Part shown: positions 54,060 through 63,087 of the stretch, in pieces
How positions within the stretch are numbered: position 1 is the stretch's first letter
Layout: each line of letters opens with the position of its first letter
Origin: Vibrio penaeicida
GTDB lineage: Bacteria > Pseudomonadota > Gammaproteobacteria > Enterobacterales > Vibrionaceae
NCBI RefSeq assembly: GCF_019977755.1
Contig: NZ_AP025145.1
Span: 2,170,001 to 2,234,000 of the forward strand
Reading direction: 5' to 3'
DNA: 64,000 bases
Program-made: the position numbers and the translations under genes
Notes under the pieces: generated by a model
What the model saw: only the letters and a program-made list of their open reading frames with translations
Databases searched by the model: none
What the model was told of the DNA's origin: nothing

Positions 54060-54425
54060 TTAGGGCTGTTTAGATTTGATCCATACTTCGTCATTTTTTA
54101 TCTGAACTTGCCACGTTCTTAAACTCTGTTCCGGCATTTCTAAACACGCGCCAGTCTCTAAGCTAAAATGCTGTTTGTACATAGGAGAGGCGACGCACAA
54201 CTCCTCCCCCTGATTTCCAACAATTCCTCGACTCATTACGTAAGCCCTTGCTATTGGGTCCCAATTCCCGACAGCAAACACGCGGGGCGAATTATCCGGT
54301 TTACTTGAACCCACAAACGCTTCGTCCGGCACCAAAAATAGCGCGACCTGATGATCGTCAAACACACTCCCAACGCCTTGATAGGGCGAAAGCTGGTTGA
54401 TATCGCAAATCTTCTTCCACATCAT
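54060..54425 (-). CDS. nirD: Nitrite reductase (NADH) small subunit
   Basis: A 121-residue Rieske-fold protein (WKKICDINQLSPYQGVGSVF; ANG-type end SLETGACLEMPEQSLRTW). As in other NirD proteins, the Cys/His cluster ligands of true Rieske proteins are not apparent. It partners NirB in cytosolic reduction of nitrite to ammonium. It overlaps the nirB stop by four bases. Confidence 0.93.
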   Translation of the reverse strand: MMWKKICDINQLSPYQGVGSVFDDHQVALFLVPDEAFVGSSKPDNSPRVFAVGNWDPIARAYVMSRGIVGNQGEELCVASPMYKQHFSLETGACLEMPEQSLRTWQVQIKNDEVWIKSKQP

Positions 54426-56929
54426 TTCACCTCTGAATTTTGAATCGGAATTGTACTGGGTATACGTTGCCCTCGAACTCTCTGGTAAGGCAGCGGAACG
54501 CTATCACCTTCGTGATTTATGAATGGACGGAATCGGGCACGTTTTTTATCCGACATCACAGCGGTTTTCCATTCACATTGATACGAATCCACCACATGTT
54601 GCATCTGCGCTTCTAATTGAGCATTGATTCCCAATGAATCCCCTATCACGACACTTTGCAGGTACTCCACCCCTCCATCAAGATTGTCCATCCATACTGA
54701 GGTTCGTTGAAGCTTATCTGCCGTTTGAACGTAGAACATCAGCACACGGTCAATCAAGGTAATCAGCTCGTCTTTCGACAAATCAGAAGCCAGCAAGTCC
54801 GCATGGCGAGGACGCATTCCCCCGTTGCCGCAAACATACAAATTCCAACCATTTTCTGTGGCAATCACGCCGATATCTTTGCTCTGCGCTTCCGCACATT
54901 CCCGTGTACATCCGGACACCGCCATTTTTAGCTTGTGGGGCGAACGCAAACCTTTGTAGCGATTTTCAAGCTCAATGGCGAAGCCAACGGAATCATCGAC
55001 GCCATATCGACACCATGTTGAACCAACGCACGATTTCACTGTTCGCAGCGACTTGCCATAGGCATGCCCTGTCTCAAAGCCCGCTTCGATGAGTTGTTCC
55101 CATATTTCAGGCAACTGCTCCATCTTGGCACCAAACAAGTCAACGCGTTGCCCACCAGTAATTTTGGTGTAGAGATCGTATTGCTTTGCAACCTGCCCTA
55201 AACGGATAAGCTTTTCTGGTGTTATCTCTCCGCCGGGAACGCGAGGCACAACGGAGTAAGAACCGTCTTTTTGCAGGTTAGCCATAAAGGCATCGTTCGA
55301 ATCTTGCAGCGCTTGGTGTTGTGGCTCCAAAATGTGTTCATTCCATAGAGATGCAAAAATCGACGCCGCTGTCGGCTTACATAGGTCGCACCCAACACCA
55401 TTACCGTATCGGGTGAGTAAAGTTTCAAAATCGTGGATCGCCTCAACCTGACAGATATGGAACAACTCCTGTCTTGAATACACAAAGTGCTCGCAGATAT
55501 GGTTGTTTACCTCCATGCCCATCGCAGCCAATTCTGCATCCAACACGGTTTTCACCATGTTGCTGCACCCGCCACAGCCTGTGCCTGCTTTGGTTTCAGA
55601 TTTCAAGGTATTGAGATCGTGTGCACCAGCTTGAATGGCAACCACCAAATCGCTTTTAGTGACATTATGACAAGAGCAGATAAGCGTGTTATCGCCGATT
55701 TCCCCCGATAGGGGTGAAGCATCTAACAGCAACTCCGCTGGATATTCAGGTAGCGGTGACTGATTCAGGTAACACTGAAGCAAAGCATCATAATCAGTAT
55801 TGTCCCCTACCAATATCGCGCCCAACAATTGCGCCCCAGATGCATCGGTAATCAGCTTCTTGTAAATACCGGTATTAGCATCTTGAAGAATGAGTTCTTG
55901 AGCGCCTTCTGTCGTCATCTGCGCATCGCCAATCGAGGCAACATCCACCCCAAGCAGTTTGAGCTTAGTGCTCATATCCGCGCCAGTGAACGTGCTGTCT
56001 CCACCCGATAATTGCTCGGCCACCGTCCTTGCCATTTGGTAACCAGGAGCCACCAGCCCGAAGATTTTTTGTTGCCATAAAGCGCATTCCCCAATGGCGT
56101 AGACGTTCGGATCGCTCGTAATACAGTGGTCATCAATCACAATGCCACCTCGCTCTCCTACGGCAATCCCAGCCTGCCTTGCTAACGCGTCTTGAGGTCG
56201 AATCCCAGCAGAAAAAACGATAACATCGACTTCCAACGGGTCTTTATCTTTCAAATTCATGCGATGAAATGCGCTTTCTCCATCGATAATTTCTTCTGTA
56301 GCAGTGCCTGTATGCACCAGTAAACCGAGCGACTCTATTTTGCTTTTCAGCATATTGCCAGCCCCACCATCAAGCTGAACAGGCATCAATCTCGGTGCAA
56401 ACTCAATCACGTGGGTATCCAACCCAAGTAGCCTTAACGCGTTGGCCGCTTCTAGACCAAGCAACCCACCACCGATCACTGCGCCGGATTTCGCCCCTTT
56501 ACAGGCTGCTTGAATCTCAGAAAGGTCGTCCAGCGTTCGATAGACAAAACAGTTTTTACGCTCATACCCAGGAATGGGAGGGACAAACGGATAAGATCCC
56601 GTTGCAAGAACCAATTTGTCGTACTGAAGAATAACGTTGTCATCGATCACCACTTGCTGATTTTCAGTTTTAATAGACGTAACCTGACGACCAAGAATTA
56701 GCTCTACCCCATATTTTTTATACCAGTCCTCACTTCCAAGCTTTAAGTCTTCGTGAGACTTACCAGAAAAGAGAGCAGACAACTGTACTCTGTCGTACGC
56801 GATGCAAGTCTCCTCCCCAATCACTGTAATTTGATAGTGTAAGTGAGCGTGTTTTTCTACCAGTGAAGCCACCAATTGATGCCCCACCATTCCGTTCCCA
56901 ACAATGACCAAACGTTCCATATTGCTCAC
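54422..56929 (-). CDS. nirB: Nitrite reductase (NADH) large subunit
   Basis: An 835-residue flavoprotein-siroheme enzyme. Order: FAD site VIVGNGMVGHQLVA (near 8), NAD site SGAVIGGGLLGLEAAN, [2Fe-2S] BFD-like domain CSCHNVTKSDLV...GTGCGGCSNM, then the siroheme/[4Fe-4S] domain with VGSTWCRYGVDD and SGCTRECAEAQSKDIG, and VCGNGG. All cluster cysteines are present. It reduces nitrite to ammonium with NADH. Five bases separate it from the upstream transporter ATPase gene. Confidence 0.96.
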   Translation of the reverse strand: MSNMERLVIVGNGMVGHQLVASLVEKHAHLHYQITVIGEETCIAYDRVQLSALFSGKSHEDLKLGSEDWYKKYGVELILGRQVTSIKTENQQVVIDDNVILQYDKLVLATGSYPFVPPIPGYERKNCFVYRTLDDLSEIQAACKGAKSGAVIGGGLLGLEAANALRLLGLDTHVIEFAPRLMPVQLDGGAGNMLKSKIESLGLLVHTGTATEEIIDGESAFHRMNLKDKDPLEVDVIVFSAGIRPQDALARQAGIAVGERGGIVIDDHCITSDPNVYAIGECALWQQKIFGLVAPGYQMARTVAEQLSGGDSTFTGADMSTKLKLLGVDVASIGDAQMTTEGAQELILQDANTGIYKKLITDASGAQLLGAILVGDNTDYDALLQCYLNQSPLPEYPAELLLDASPLSGEIGDNTLICSCHNVTKSDLVVAIQAGAHDLNTLKSETKAGTGCGGCSNMVKTVLDAELAAMGMEVNNHICEHFVYSRQELFHICQVEAIHDFETLLTRYGNGVGCDLCKPTAASIFASLWNEHILEPQHQALQDSNDAFMANLQKDGSYSVVPRVPGGEITPEKLIRLGQVAKQYDLYTKITGGQRVDLFGAKMEQLPEIWEQLIEAGFETGHAYGKSLRTVKSCVGSTWCRYGVDDSVGFAIELENRYKGLRSPHKLKMAVSGCTRECAEAQSKDIGVIATENGWNLYVCGNGGMRPRHADLLASDLSKDELITLIDRVLMFYVQTADKLQRTSVWMDNLDGGVEYLQSVVIGDSLGINAQLEAQMQHVVDSYQCEWKTAVMSDKKRARFRPFINHEGDSVPLPYQRVRGQRIPSTIPIQNSEVK

Positions 56930-56934
56930 CTTCC

Positions 56935-57825
56935 TTATGCGCTTTTGGGAGCTTCTAACGGCTCCTCTTGTTTTTGGGTTGCCAGTACGGTTTGTGGCGG
57001 CTTGGCTTGTTTTTCGTACAGAAAACGTAAAACCGATTGGCGATATTTTTGATACTGGACGTTATCCGCCAGCTGGACGCGATTTCGCGGTCTGTCCAGA
57101 TTTACATCGAGTACTTCACCAATCGTGGCTGCTGGTCCGTTGGTCATCATGACAATTCGATCCGACAACAAAACAGCTTCGTCTACATCGTGCGTTATCA
57201 TGATCACGGTGGTATCGAGCTCCGCATGAATCGCCATCAGTGCATCTTGCAAGTGGGCTCTGGTTAACGCATCTAATGCGCCAAAGGGTTCATCCATCAG
57301 TAGCACTTTTGGCTGCAAAGCAAGTGCTCGCGCAATGCCGACTCGCTGTTTCATGCCACCTGAAATTTCATCGGGCTTTTTGTCACTGGCGTGAGTCATT
57401 TGCACTAATTCAAGGTAATGCTGAACCTGATCCCGCACCCATGATTTGTTTTTCTTTATCCCTGTATGGGTTGTGGCTAGATTCTTGGCGGCTAAGTTCT
57501 TGGTGGCTAACTGTTTTACCGCCAGTTCCACATTTTGGTAAACCGACAGCCAAGGCAGCAACGAGTGGTTTTGAAACACGACAGCGCGCTCTGGTCCCGG
57601 TCCATCGACTTCTCGTCCTTGCAATATCACGCCGCCATCGGTTGGGTCGTGCAACCCAGCAACAAGGTTAAGTACCGTTGACTTTCCGCAGCCAGAGTGA
57701 CCAATCAGTGAAATGAATTCGCCCTCTTGAATGCGTAAATCCACTTTTTTCAGAGCAACAAATTCGCCTTTGGGAGTGGGGAATCGCATACCTAACTGAG
57801 TCAGGTTTAAAAATGTATTTGGCAT
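56935..57825 (-). CDS. Nitrate/nitrite ABC transporter ATP-binding protein (NrtD/NasD type)
   Basis: A 296-residue ATPase: Walker A GHSGCGKST (42-50), signature EISGGMKQRVGIARAL, Walker B VLLMDEPFGALDALTR. It energises import through the permease encoded just upstream. Unusual: an insertion at about 105-128 (QLATKNLAAKNLATTH then a Lys-rich stretch) made from near-repeat 15-bp units, between the Q-loop and signature. The rest is standard. GGAGAG precedes ATG 57825. Confidence 0.92.
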   Translation of the reverse strand: MPNTFLNLTQLGMRFPTPKGEFVALKKVDLRIQEGEFISLIGHSGCGKSTVLNLVAGLHDPTDGGVILQGREVDGPGPERAVVFQNHSLLPWLSVYQNVELAVKQLATKNLAAKNLATTHTGIKKNKSWVRDQVQHYLELVQMTHASDKKPDEISGGMKQRVGIARALALQPKVLLMDEPFGALDALTRAHLQDALMAIHAELDTTVIMITHDVDEAVLLSDRIVMMTNGPAATIGEVLDVNLDRPRNRVQLADNVQYQKYRQSVLRFLYEKQAKPPQTVLATQKQEEPLEAPKSA

Positions 57826-57834
57826 AATGCTCTC

Positions 57835-58848
57835 CTAACGCAGTATTTGCTGCTTGTCCCAAGACACTGACTTTTGTAGCACCAGCATTCCTCTATCGAG
57901 CAACAGCCCGATGAACCCAATCGTGATCACAGCAACCATGATCCGTCCTAGTGAGGCTGAGCTGCCGTTCTGAAATTCATCCCATACGAACTTTCCTAGC
58001 CCCGGGTTTTGCGCCAACATTTCTGCGGCAATCAGCACCATCCACGCAACGCCTAACGAAAGGCGCAAGCCAGTAAAAATCATGGGAATGGCTGAAGGAA
58101 GAACAATCGTCCAGATGTGTTTCCACCACGATAGGCGTAACACTCGGCTTACGTTCACCAGATCTTTATCGACGCTCGTTACACCTACAGCTGTGTTGAT
58201 TAGCGTCGGCCACAAACTGCACAGCGCTACGGTAAGCAAAGAGTTCACAAAGGATTTTGCGACTAAAGGATCGGAGCTAACGTATGTGGCACTCACCACC
58301 ATGGTGACAATGGGTAACCATGCCAACGGTGAAACTGGCTTAAGTAACTGGATAACTGGGTTGAATGCTTGGTACAAATTGTGATTTAACCCCAATACGA
58401 TACCCGCAGGAATGGCGATAAATGAGGCGAGAAGAAAGCCACACGCGACGGTGATCAAGCTGGTCGCTATCTGGTCGAAAAAGGTTGGCTTACCGGTATA
58501 AGGGCGAATTTTCACTTTGGCATCTGGATCTTTCTCCAGTTTGGCTGCATTGCGCTTTTCTTGACGCTCAACAAACGCCACTTCTTTCTCTCTTTCTGCC
58601 CAGTGGTCGGAAACCAAATGACCAAACTGCTGCGCTGTTTGAACGGGTCCCGGCAATGTGCCGAGTGAGGTTTGTACCTGGCGAGCTGACAAATGCCAAA
58701 GCATCAAGAATAACAATATCCCAAGCAAAGGAAGCAACAATGCTCTGCTGTGATTGGCGACTTGCGTTTTATTTGGGAATAACGAAAACACGTTGTTTTC
58801 CGATATTTTATTCTTAGGCAAGGGTTTCTTAGATAACTGACTGTCCAT
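57835..58848 (-). CDS. Nitrate/nitrite ABC transporter permease (NrtB/NasE type)
   Basis: A 337-residue permease with six membrane helices after an extended N-terminus; the EAA-type loop is visible around LRLSWWKHIWTIVLPSAIPM, and LGVAWMVLIAAEMLAQNPGLG follows. It is longer than many family members because of a hydrophilic region about 85-125 (KEVAFVERQEKRNAAKLEKD). Start ATG 58848 follows GAGGAAAT, which overlaps the old 3' end of the binding-protein gene. Confidence 0.92.
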   Translation of the reverse strand: MDSQLSKKPLPKNKISENNVFSLFPNKTQVANHSRALLLPLLGILLFLMLWHLSARQVQTSLGTLPGPVQTAQQFGHLVSDHWAEREKEVAFVERQEKRNAAKLEKDPDAKVKIRPYTGKPTFFDQIATSLITVACGFLLASFIAIPAGIVLGLNHNLYQAFNPVIQLLKPVSPLAWLPIVTMVVSATYVSSDPLVAKSFVNSLLTVALCSLWPTLINTAVGVTSVDKDLVNVSRVLRLSWWKHIWTIVLPSAIPMIFTGLRLSLGVAWMVLIAAEMLAQNPGLGKFVWDEFQNGSSASLGRIMVAVITIGFIGLLLDRGMLVLQKSVSWDKQQILR

Positions 58849-58849
58849 A

Positions 58850-59002
58850 TTAGATTTCCTCTGCGCCTTTCAGCCCGATATTGAACTTCTTCAAATAAGC
58901 ATTTGGCTTTTTACCGTCGTACACGATGTTGTCGATAAAATGCGTTTGTGGCTGGCGGTAACCATCTTGTGAACTGAATTCTGGGAAATCTGATTTGCTC
59001 AC
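58850..59002 (-). pseudogene. Out-of-frame 3' end of the nitrate-binding-protein gene
   Basis: Fifty residues beginning [17 protein letters not shown] and ending AYLKKFNIGLKGAEEI. This is what the C-terminus of NrtA/CmpA proteins looks like (FPEF/EDGYR, FID, YDGKKPN-x-YLKKF), but it lies in a different frame from the main gene, which stops at 58999. The frames meet at GTGTG (59000-59004 region), where loss of two bases would restore one reading frame. Its stop overlaps the ribosome site of the permease gene, as for an intact upstream gene. Confidence 0.85.
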
Positions 59003-60243
59003 ACTCCATCTTTGATGAGGGATTCTGCAGCCTGTTGGTAAATGTCGGGGCGATACACTTGTTTCGCGATATTGGCGTACCAATCGTCAGGCTTTTCTTC
59101 AGGAATTTGCCCCCAGCGACGCATTTGCGTGAGGTACCAAATAGCGTCGCTGTAATAGGGGTAGGTCGCGTTATAGCGGAAAAACACGTTGAAGTCTGGT
59201 ACTGAACGTTTGTCGCCTTTTTCATACTCAAACGTGCCTGTCATACTGTTGGCGATCACATCCGCATCTGCGCCAACGTATTGGCTTTTAGCCAGTATCT
59301 TCACCGCTTCTTCACGGTTGGCGTTGTTGTTCTCGTCTAACCAATGGGCCGCTCGAATTAATGCCTTAACTACGCGAATGTGTGTATTCGGGTACTTTTC
59401 AGCCCAAGCTTTAGAGACACCAAACACTTTTTCAGGATTGTTTTTCCATATCTCGTAATCGGTGACCACAGGAACGCCTATTCCCTTGATAACCGCTTGC
59501 TGATTCCACGGTTCGCCGACGCAGTATCCCATTATGGTTCCCGCTTCCATCGTGGCGGGCATTTGCGGTGGAGGGGTGACACTCAGCAGTACATCAGCGT
59601 CTAACTGACCACTGTTGTCTCCTGTTTTCGGTGCGTAATACCCCGGGTGAATCCCCCCAGCCGCTAGCCAGTAGCGTAATTCGTAATTATGGGTAGAAAC
59701 CGGAAACACCATCCCCATGTTGAATGGCTTCCCTTTGTCGAGGTAACTTTCTACAACAGGTTTTAACGCATCGGCTTTGATTGGGTGGACAGGTTTCCCA
59801 TCCGCCTGTTTGTTTACGTGGGGCTTCATCTGCTGCCATATATCGTTAGAAACCGTGATGGCGTTGCCATTCAAATCCATACTAAACGCGGTGATCACCT
59901 CTGCTTTTGTACCTATGCCAATGGTGGCCCCCAGCGGCTGCCCCGACAGCATGTGCGCACCATCCAATTCACCATCAATCACTCTATCGAGTAACACTTT
60001 CCAGTTGGCTTGCGCTTCCAGCGTTACGTACAGCCCCTCGTCCTCAAAAAAACCTTTTTCGTACGCCACCGCAAGAGGCGCCATGTCGGTCAGCTTAATA
60101 AAGCCAAACTTCAAGTCCTCTAACTCAGGTTCCCCAACCTGTGCAAAAGCAGAATGCGCACTTAATGAGAGAGCACCGAATGAAAGTGTTAAACCCACTG
60201 TTTTTAGTAACCAAGATCTTATTCTGTTTTTCCGACAACCCAT
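58999..60243 (-). CDS. Nitrate/nitrite ABC transporter binding protein (NrtA/NasF type), frameshifted near the end
   Basis: A 414-residue protein with a cleavable N-terminus ([20 protein letters not shown] then AFAQ); a Cys at residue 3 is not in a lipobox. Family blocks: [57 protein letters not shown] 60243 is preferred over TTG 60261 because AGGAG lies seven bases before it. The frame ends KDGV-stop, about 50 residues short; the missing tail is in another frame just downstream. Ligand nitrate/nitrite is inferred from the operon. Confidence 0.87.
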   Translation of the reverse strand: MGCRKNRIRSWLLKTVGLTLSFGALSLSAHSAFAQVGEPELEDLKFGFIKLTDMAPLAVAYEKGFFEDEGLYVTLEAQANWKVLLDRVIDGELDGAHMLSGQPLGATIGIGTKAEVITAFSMDLNGNAITVSNDIWQQMKPHVNKQADGKPVHPIKADALKPVVESYLDKGKPFNMGMVFPVSTHNYELRYWLAAGGIHPGYYAPKTGDNSGQLDADVLLSVTPPPQMPATMEAGTIMGYCVGEPWNQQAVIKGIGVPVVTDYEIWKNNPEKVFGVSKAWAEKYPNTHIRVVKALIRAAHWLDENNNANREEAVKILAKSQYVGADADVIANSMTGTFEYEKGDKRSVPDFNVFFRYNATYPYYSDAIWYLTQMRRWGQIPEEKPDDWYANIAKQVYRPDIYQQAAESLIKDGV

Positions 60244-60281
60244 TCGAACGCTCCTGTTCAAAATTCCAATAATAAAAACTT

Positions 60282-60319
60282 AAAAAAAAAGCGCGGCTGC
60301 ACCTAGAGTGCAGTCGCGC
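60282..60319 (-). terminator. Leader terminator upstream of the nitrate transporter genes
   Basis: On the minus strand GCGCGACTGCAC (60319-60308) pairs with GTGCAGCCGCGC (60302-60291; one A-C mismatch), then nine T (60290-60282). It stands 38 bp before the binding-protein start, inside the leader, so it must be read through for the operon to be expressed. Confidence 0.93.
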
Positions 60320-60334
60320 CATTGCTTAGCTATT

Positions 60335-60371
60335 GACCACCGCCGTTGATGGTCTATTGGAGCATTGCTCC
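60335..60371 (-). promoter_or_regulatory. Probable ANTAR-protein RNA target
   Basis: On the minus strand GACCATC/GGTGGTC (60354-60335) forms a 7-bp stem (one G-U) with the hexaloop AACGGC, which has A at position 1 and G at position 4, the rule for ANTAR-bound hairpins. A second stem GGAGC/GCTCC (60371-60359) precedes it. Both lie just upstream of the leader terminator. Confidence 0.75.
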
Positions 60372-60537
60372 GCTTATAGTTTTTATTATTTCAAGTTGCG
60401 TGCCAAATGAAAATTTTAATTAAAATCATTAATTTAAATTATAATCACATTGTTAACTTAGCTCTTTTGCCGCTTTGTAGTGCATCCCTGCACCAGATCG
60501 AGTGTTATTCAAACCCACGTAATCTATGGAGTCTGAG
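60372..60537. other. Gap between ANTAR gene and leader hairpins
   Basis: AT-rich, no open frame of note; should contain the promoter for the transporter-nirBD transcript. I see no confident -35/-10 pair. Confidence 0.4.
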
Positions 60538-61137
60538 TTAACCAATCGCATCAAACGTTAGCATTAGGTTCTTAGCCACAAGGCCGATTGGCTGGCTGGA
60601 TTTCATCGCGCTAGTTCGAAGTGCTTTATAGGCTTCTTCTTCATCTATGCAGTGCATTTTCATCAAAGAGCCTTTGGCTTTTTCGATCCACTTTCGATCA
60701 TCGAGCTTTTGATGTAGCGATGCGATTTCTTGTTCCACTTTATCCATATTTTCACGTAATCGCGCAGCGTGTTGGAGCCACATGGCTAAATCATGATCGG
60801 AACGATAAGGAAGGATGACATATTGGTTTGCGAAAGGCAGGTGAGCAATGTTATCGACCTGAAGTGTTTCTACAAGGATGACTAATGCACACTTTTTGGC
60901 GGCAGCATATTCAATGAGGCACTTCAATTCAGTGGTTGGGGCAGCCCATGAAACCACCAACGCCTGACGATTGAAATTGAGTTCTGGTTCTATGCCCGAA
61001 TCTGCTTCGTTCAGCATCGCGTCTATATGTGCCAACTGGCAACGCACAACCTTCATTTGCTGCGTGGCCAGTTGTTCACAAATTCGCTTTTGGTGTTCTA
61101 AGTTATCGCTGAGTACGAAAACCGTATGATCCTTCAT
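60538..61137 (-). CDS. ANTAR-domain antiterminator (NasT/NasR type)
   Basis: A 199-residue protein with a receiver-like N-terminus (VFVLSDNLEHQKRICEQL; no obvious phospho-Asp pocket), a coiled coil around 125-145 and a C-terminal ANTAR domain (RKWIEKAKGSLMKMHCIDEE, then EAYKALRTSAMKSSQPI). ANTAR proteins bind paired hairpins and stop leader terminators forming. The matching leader follows 170 bp downstream. NasT-like better than NasR-like, since no NIT nitrate-sensing domain is present. Confidence 0.92.
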   Translation of the reverse strand: MKDHTVFVLSDNLEHQKRICEQLATQQMKVVRCQLAHIDAMLNEADSGIEPELNFNRQALVVSWAAPTTELKCLIEYAAAKKCALVILVETLQVDNIAHLPFANQYVILPYRSDHDLAMWLQHAARLRENMDKVEQEIASLHQKLDDRKWIEKAKGSLMKMHCIDEEEAYKALRTSAMKSSQPIGLVAKNLMLTFDAIG

Positions 61138-61186
61138 AACATGTCCTTTTTATCGCATTCCGACTTCTGTTATGAAGTGGGATGGG

Positions 61187-62164
61187 TTAGGAGACTAAGG
61201 CTGTCTTAGCTAGATATTGGCCCCAATATTCGTTTGCCAATTTTTGTGCCTTTTCTTTGTCTCCATGAATCGCAAACAGCGCTGACACTAGCGTCGCGAC
61301 AACGCTGTGCGACATCAATTCAATTTCGGCAGGTGCCGTTCCGAGCACACAATTTTCCGCGACTTTGACGCTCTGAGAAGCGCTTTCTTCCCAATAGACG
61401 GGCTCGACTTTTCCGTGGTCGCACACCCAAACGGTTTGGCTCACTTTTGGGTTGAATTCGGTTTCACCCGATGTCCCTTTAAACGACAGTACACGACCAG
61501 ATTCAGCGCAGACTTTTTGTTCTACTTTGGCGTGCAGCTCCTGAAAACCTGGGTGAAAGCTGCCTCTTAGCCCATAAGGTAATTGACCCGGGTTAAGCGC
61601 TCGCACTACCGTATTGATTGGTGTTCTTACGCCATATCGCGCGTTCCAACTTAGTAACGTTACTATTTTGGGCTGAAAAGCCTCTAATGGCAGGTATGCG
61701 ATGCCCTCGGATTGAATGACTTTTTCTGCGTGCTCCAAACTCTCTGCTTTAACAATGCCGACCGCTTCTAGAGACTGCTCGGCATGATTTTTTGTTAAGT
61801 GTCTTTGCGCATGACCGTGCAATAGAATCTTGTGACCGTTATCCGCCAAAATTTTAGCCGCGACCAAATGCCAAGCTCTGTCGGTCGTTTTGTTCTCGTG
61901 AACGCGCTTTCCGGCATACAAAGGCCAATCCAAATCCGCTTTGATAGGTTCAAAGCCTTCATGAAATGCACGGACAAATCCTGCTATTTCTTCCGGCGTT
62001 TCGTTGTTCACCCGCATTAATACCAATGCCATCGCCAGTTGGTCGTCGGCAACTTGCCCATCAAACCATCCTCTCAACAAATCAAACGATTCTTGTTCAG
62101 TGAGCGGTCTTCTTCCACGCTCACCTTTCCCGAGAGCCTTAATACACTGAATAGCGATAGACAT
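61187..62164 (-). CDS. TrpD2/YbiB-type phosphoribosyltransferase-like protein
   Basis: A 325-residue protein of the anthranilate-phosphoribosyltransferase fold: FDLLRGWFDGQVADDQLAMA, LLHGHAQRHLTKNHAEQSLE, and SWNARYGVRTPINTVVRALN. TrpD2 (YbiB) proteins bind nucleic acids and have lost TrpD activity as far as known. It is often found beside nasA-cobA genes in gamma-proteobacteria (recollection). It is 40 bp after cobA and 49 bp before the ANTAR gene, so within one operon. Confidence 0.86.
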   Translation of the reverse strand: MSIAIQCIKALGKGERGRRPLTEQESFDLLRGWFDGQVADDQLAMALVLMRVNNETPEEIAGFVRAFHEGFEPIKADLDWPLYAGKRVHENKTTDRAWHLVAAKILADNGHKILLHGHAQRHLTKNHAEQSLEAVGIVKAESLEHAEKVIQSEGIAYLPLEAFQPKIVTLLSWNARYGVRTPINTVVRALNPGQLPYGLRGSFHPGFQELHAKVEQKVCAESGRVLSFKGTSGETEFNPKVSQTVWVCDHGKVEPVYWEESASQSVKVAENCVLGTAPAEIELMSHSVVATLVSALFAIHGDKEKAQKLANEYWGQYLAKTALVS

Positions 62165-62204
62165 TTACTGCTTCCTTTTACTGCACCTTTTGACGAAGTG
62201 GTCA

Positions 62205-63074
62205 CTATACAGAAAACTCCACGCTCTGTGATATCAAAGCTGAAATACTTGCTCTTATATTCACCACTTCGCCCAAGATCATCAGTGCAGGGCTAATGCC
62301 CTTTAATTTCTTGGCAGCATCATTTAGTTGGTTCAGTGTTAGGGTATGAATGTTTTCGTCATCGCTGCATCCGTTGGTCACAATGGCGACAGGCGTTTCT
62401 CCCTTTAATCCATTTTTAATCAGCCCTTGCTGGATCTCGTTTGCTTTTTCTAAGCCCATGTAAAAAACCAGCGTTTGCCCGCTATTCACCAAACCACTCC
62501 AAGCAGGTAAAGCGCCCGTCACCACGTTCCCTGTAACTAGCGTGACGCTGCGCGAAACTTCTCGATGAGTCAGAGGAATCAGTGAACTGGCAGCACAGCC
62601 GATCGCAGCAGTAATGCCAGGTATCACTTCAAACGGGATCTGATATTTCGCTAATTCCAATGCTTCTTCACCACCCCGACCAAATATAAAAGGGTCGCCC
62701 CCCTTTAGCCTTACGACCTGTTTGCCTTCCTTGGCTAACCGGACAAGTAATGCGTTTATCGCTTCTTGCTTCATACTTGGATGACCGCAGCGTTTACCAA
62801 CATAAATGGTTTCCACATGTGGGCTGGCGAGCGTTAAAATGTCTTGGTTGATCAAGCGATCATACACCAACACTTGGGCATCTTGAATGGCTTTAAATGC
62901 TTTGATGGTTAGCAATTCGGGGTCACTCGGACCACACCCCACCAATTTAACTGTTCCCCCACCCTTTCCGTTTGTCTGATGCGTTGTGGGTGCGCGCGCA
63001 TCTAAGCTAACTTTCTTAAACAGCAGAGGTCTGAATGAAGTCGATCTACAATCCGTTTGCATTACTTTTGTCAT
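62205..63074 (-). CDS. cobA: Uroporphyrinogen-III C-methyltransferase
   Basis: A 289-residue SUMT: KLVGCGPSDPELLTIKA, LVYDRLINQ, VVRLKGGDPFIFGRGGEE, VIPGITAAIGCAASS, TGHL-region VTLVTGNV. It makes precorrin-2 for siroheme, needed by NirB. About 40 N-terminal residues precede the conserved fold, more than usual; GGGGA before ATG 63074 supports this start. No CysG fusion, so oxidase/chelatase steps come from elsewhere. Confidence 0.94.
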   Translation of the reverse strand: MTKVMQTDCRSTSFRPLLFKKVSLDARAPTTHQTNGKGGGTVKLVGCGPSDPELLTIKAFKAIQDAQVLVYDRLINQDILTLASPHVETIYVGKRCGHPSMKQEAINALLVRLAKEGKQVVRLKGGDPFIFGRGGEEALELAKYQIPFEVIPGITAAIGCAASSLIPLTHREVSRSVTLVTGNVVTGALPAWSGLVNSGQTLVFYMGLEKANEIQQGLIKNGLKGETPVAIVTNGCSDDENIHTLTLNQLNDAAKKLKGISPALMILGEVVNIRASISALISQSVEFSV

Positions 63075-63087
63075 TCCAGAATATCCC

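Noticed and set aside
58999..59002. Programmed ribosomal frameshift in the binding-protein gene
   Set aside because: No slippery heptamer or downstream structure typical of programmed events; GTGTG fits a simple dinucleotide duplication better.
58850..59083. Independent 77-aa gene before the permease gene
   Set aside because: Its last 50 residues are the family C-terminus of the nitrate-binding protein; the first 27 overlap the real gene in another frame and look random.
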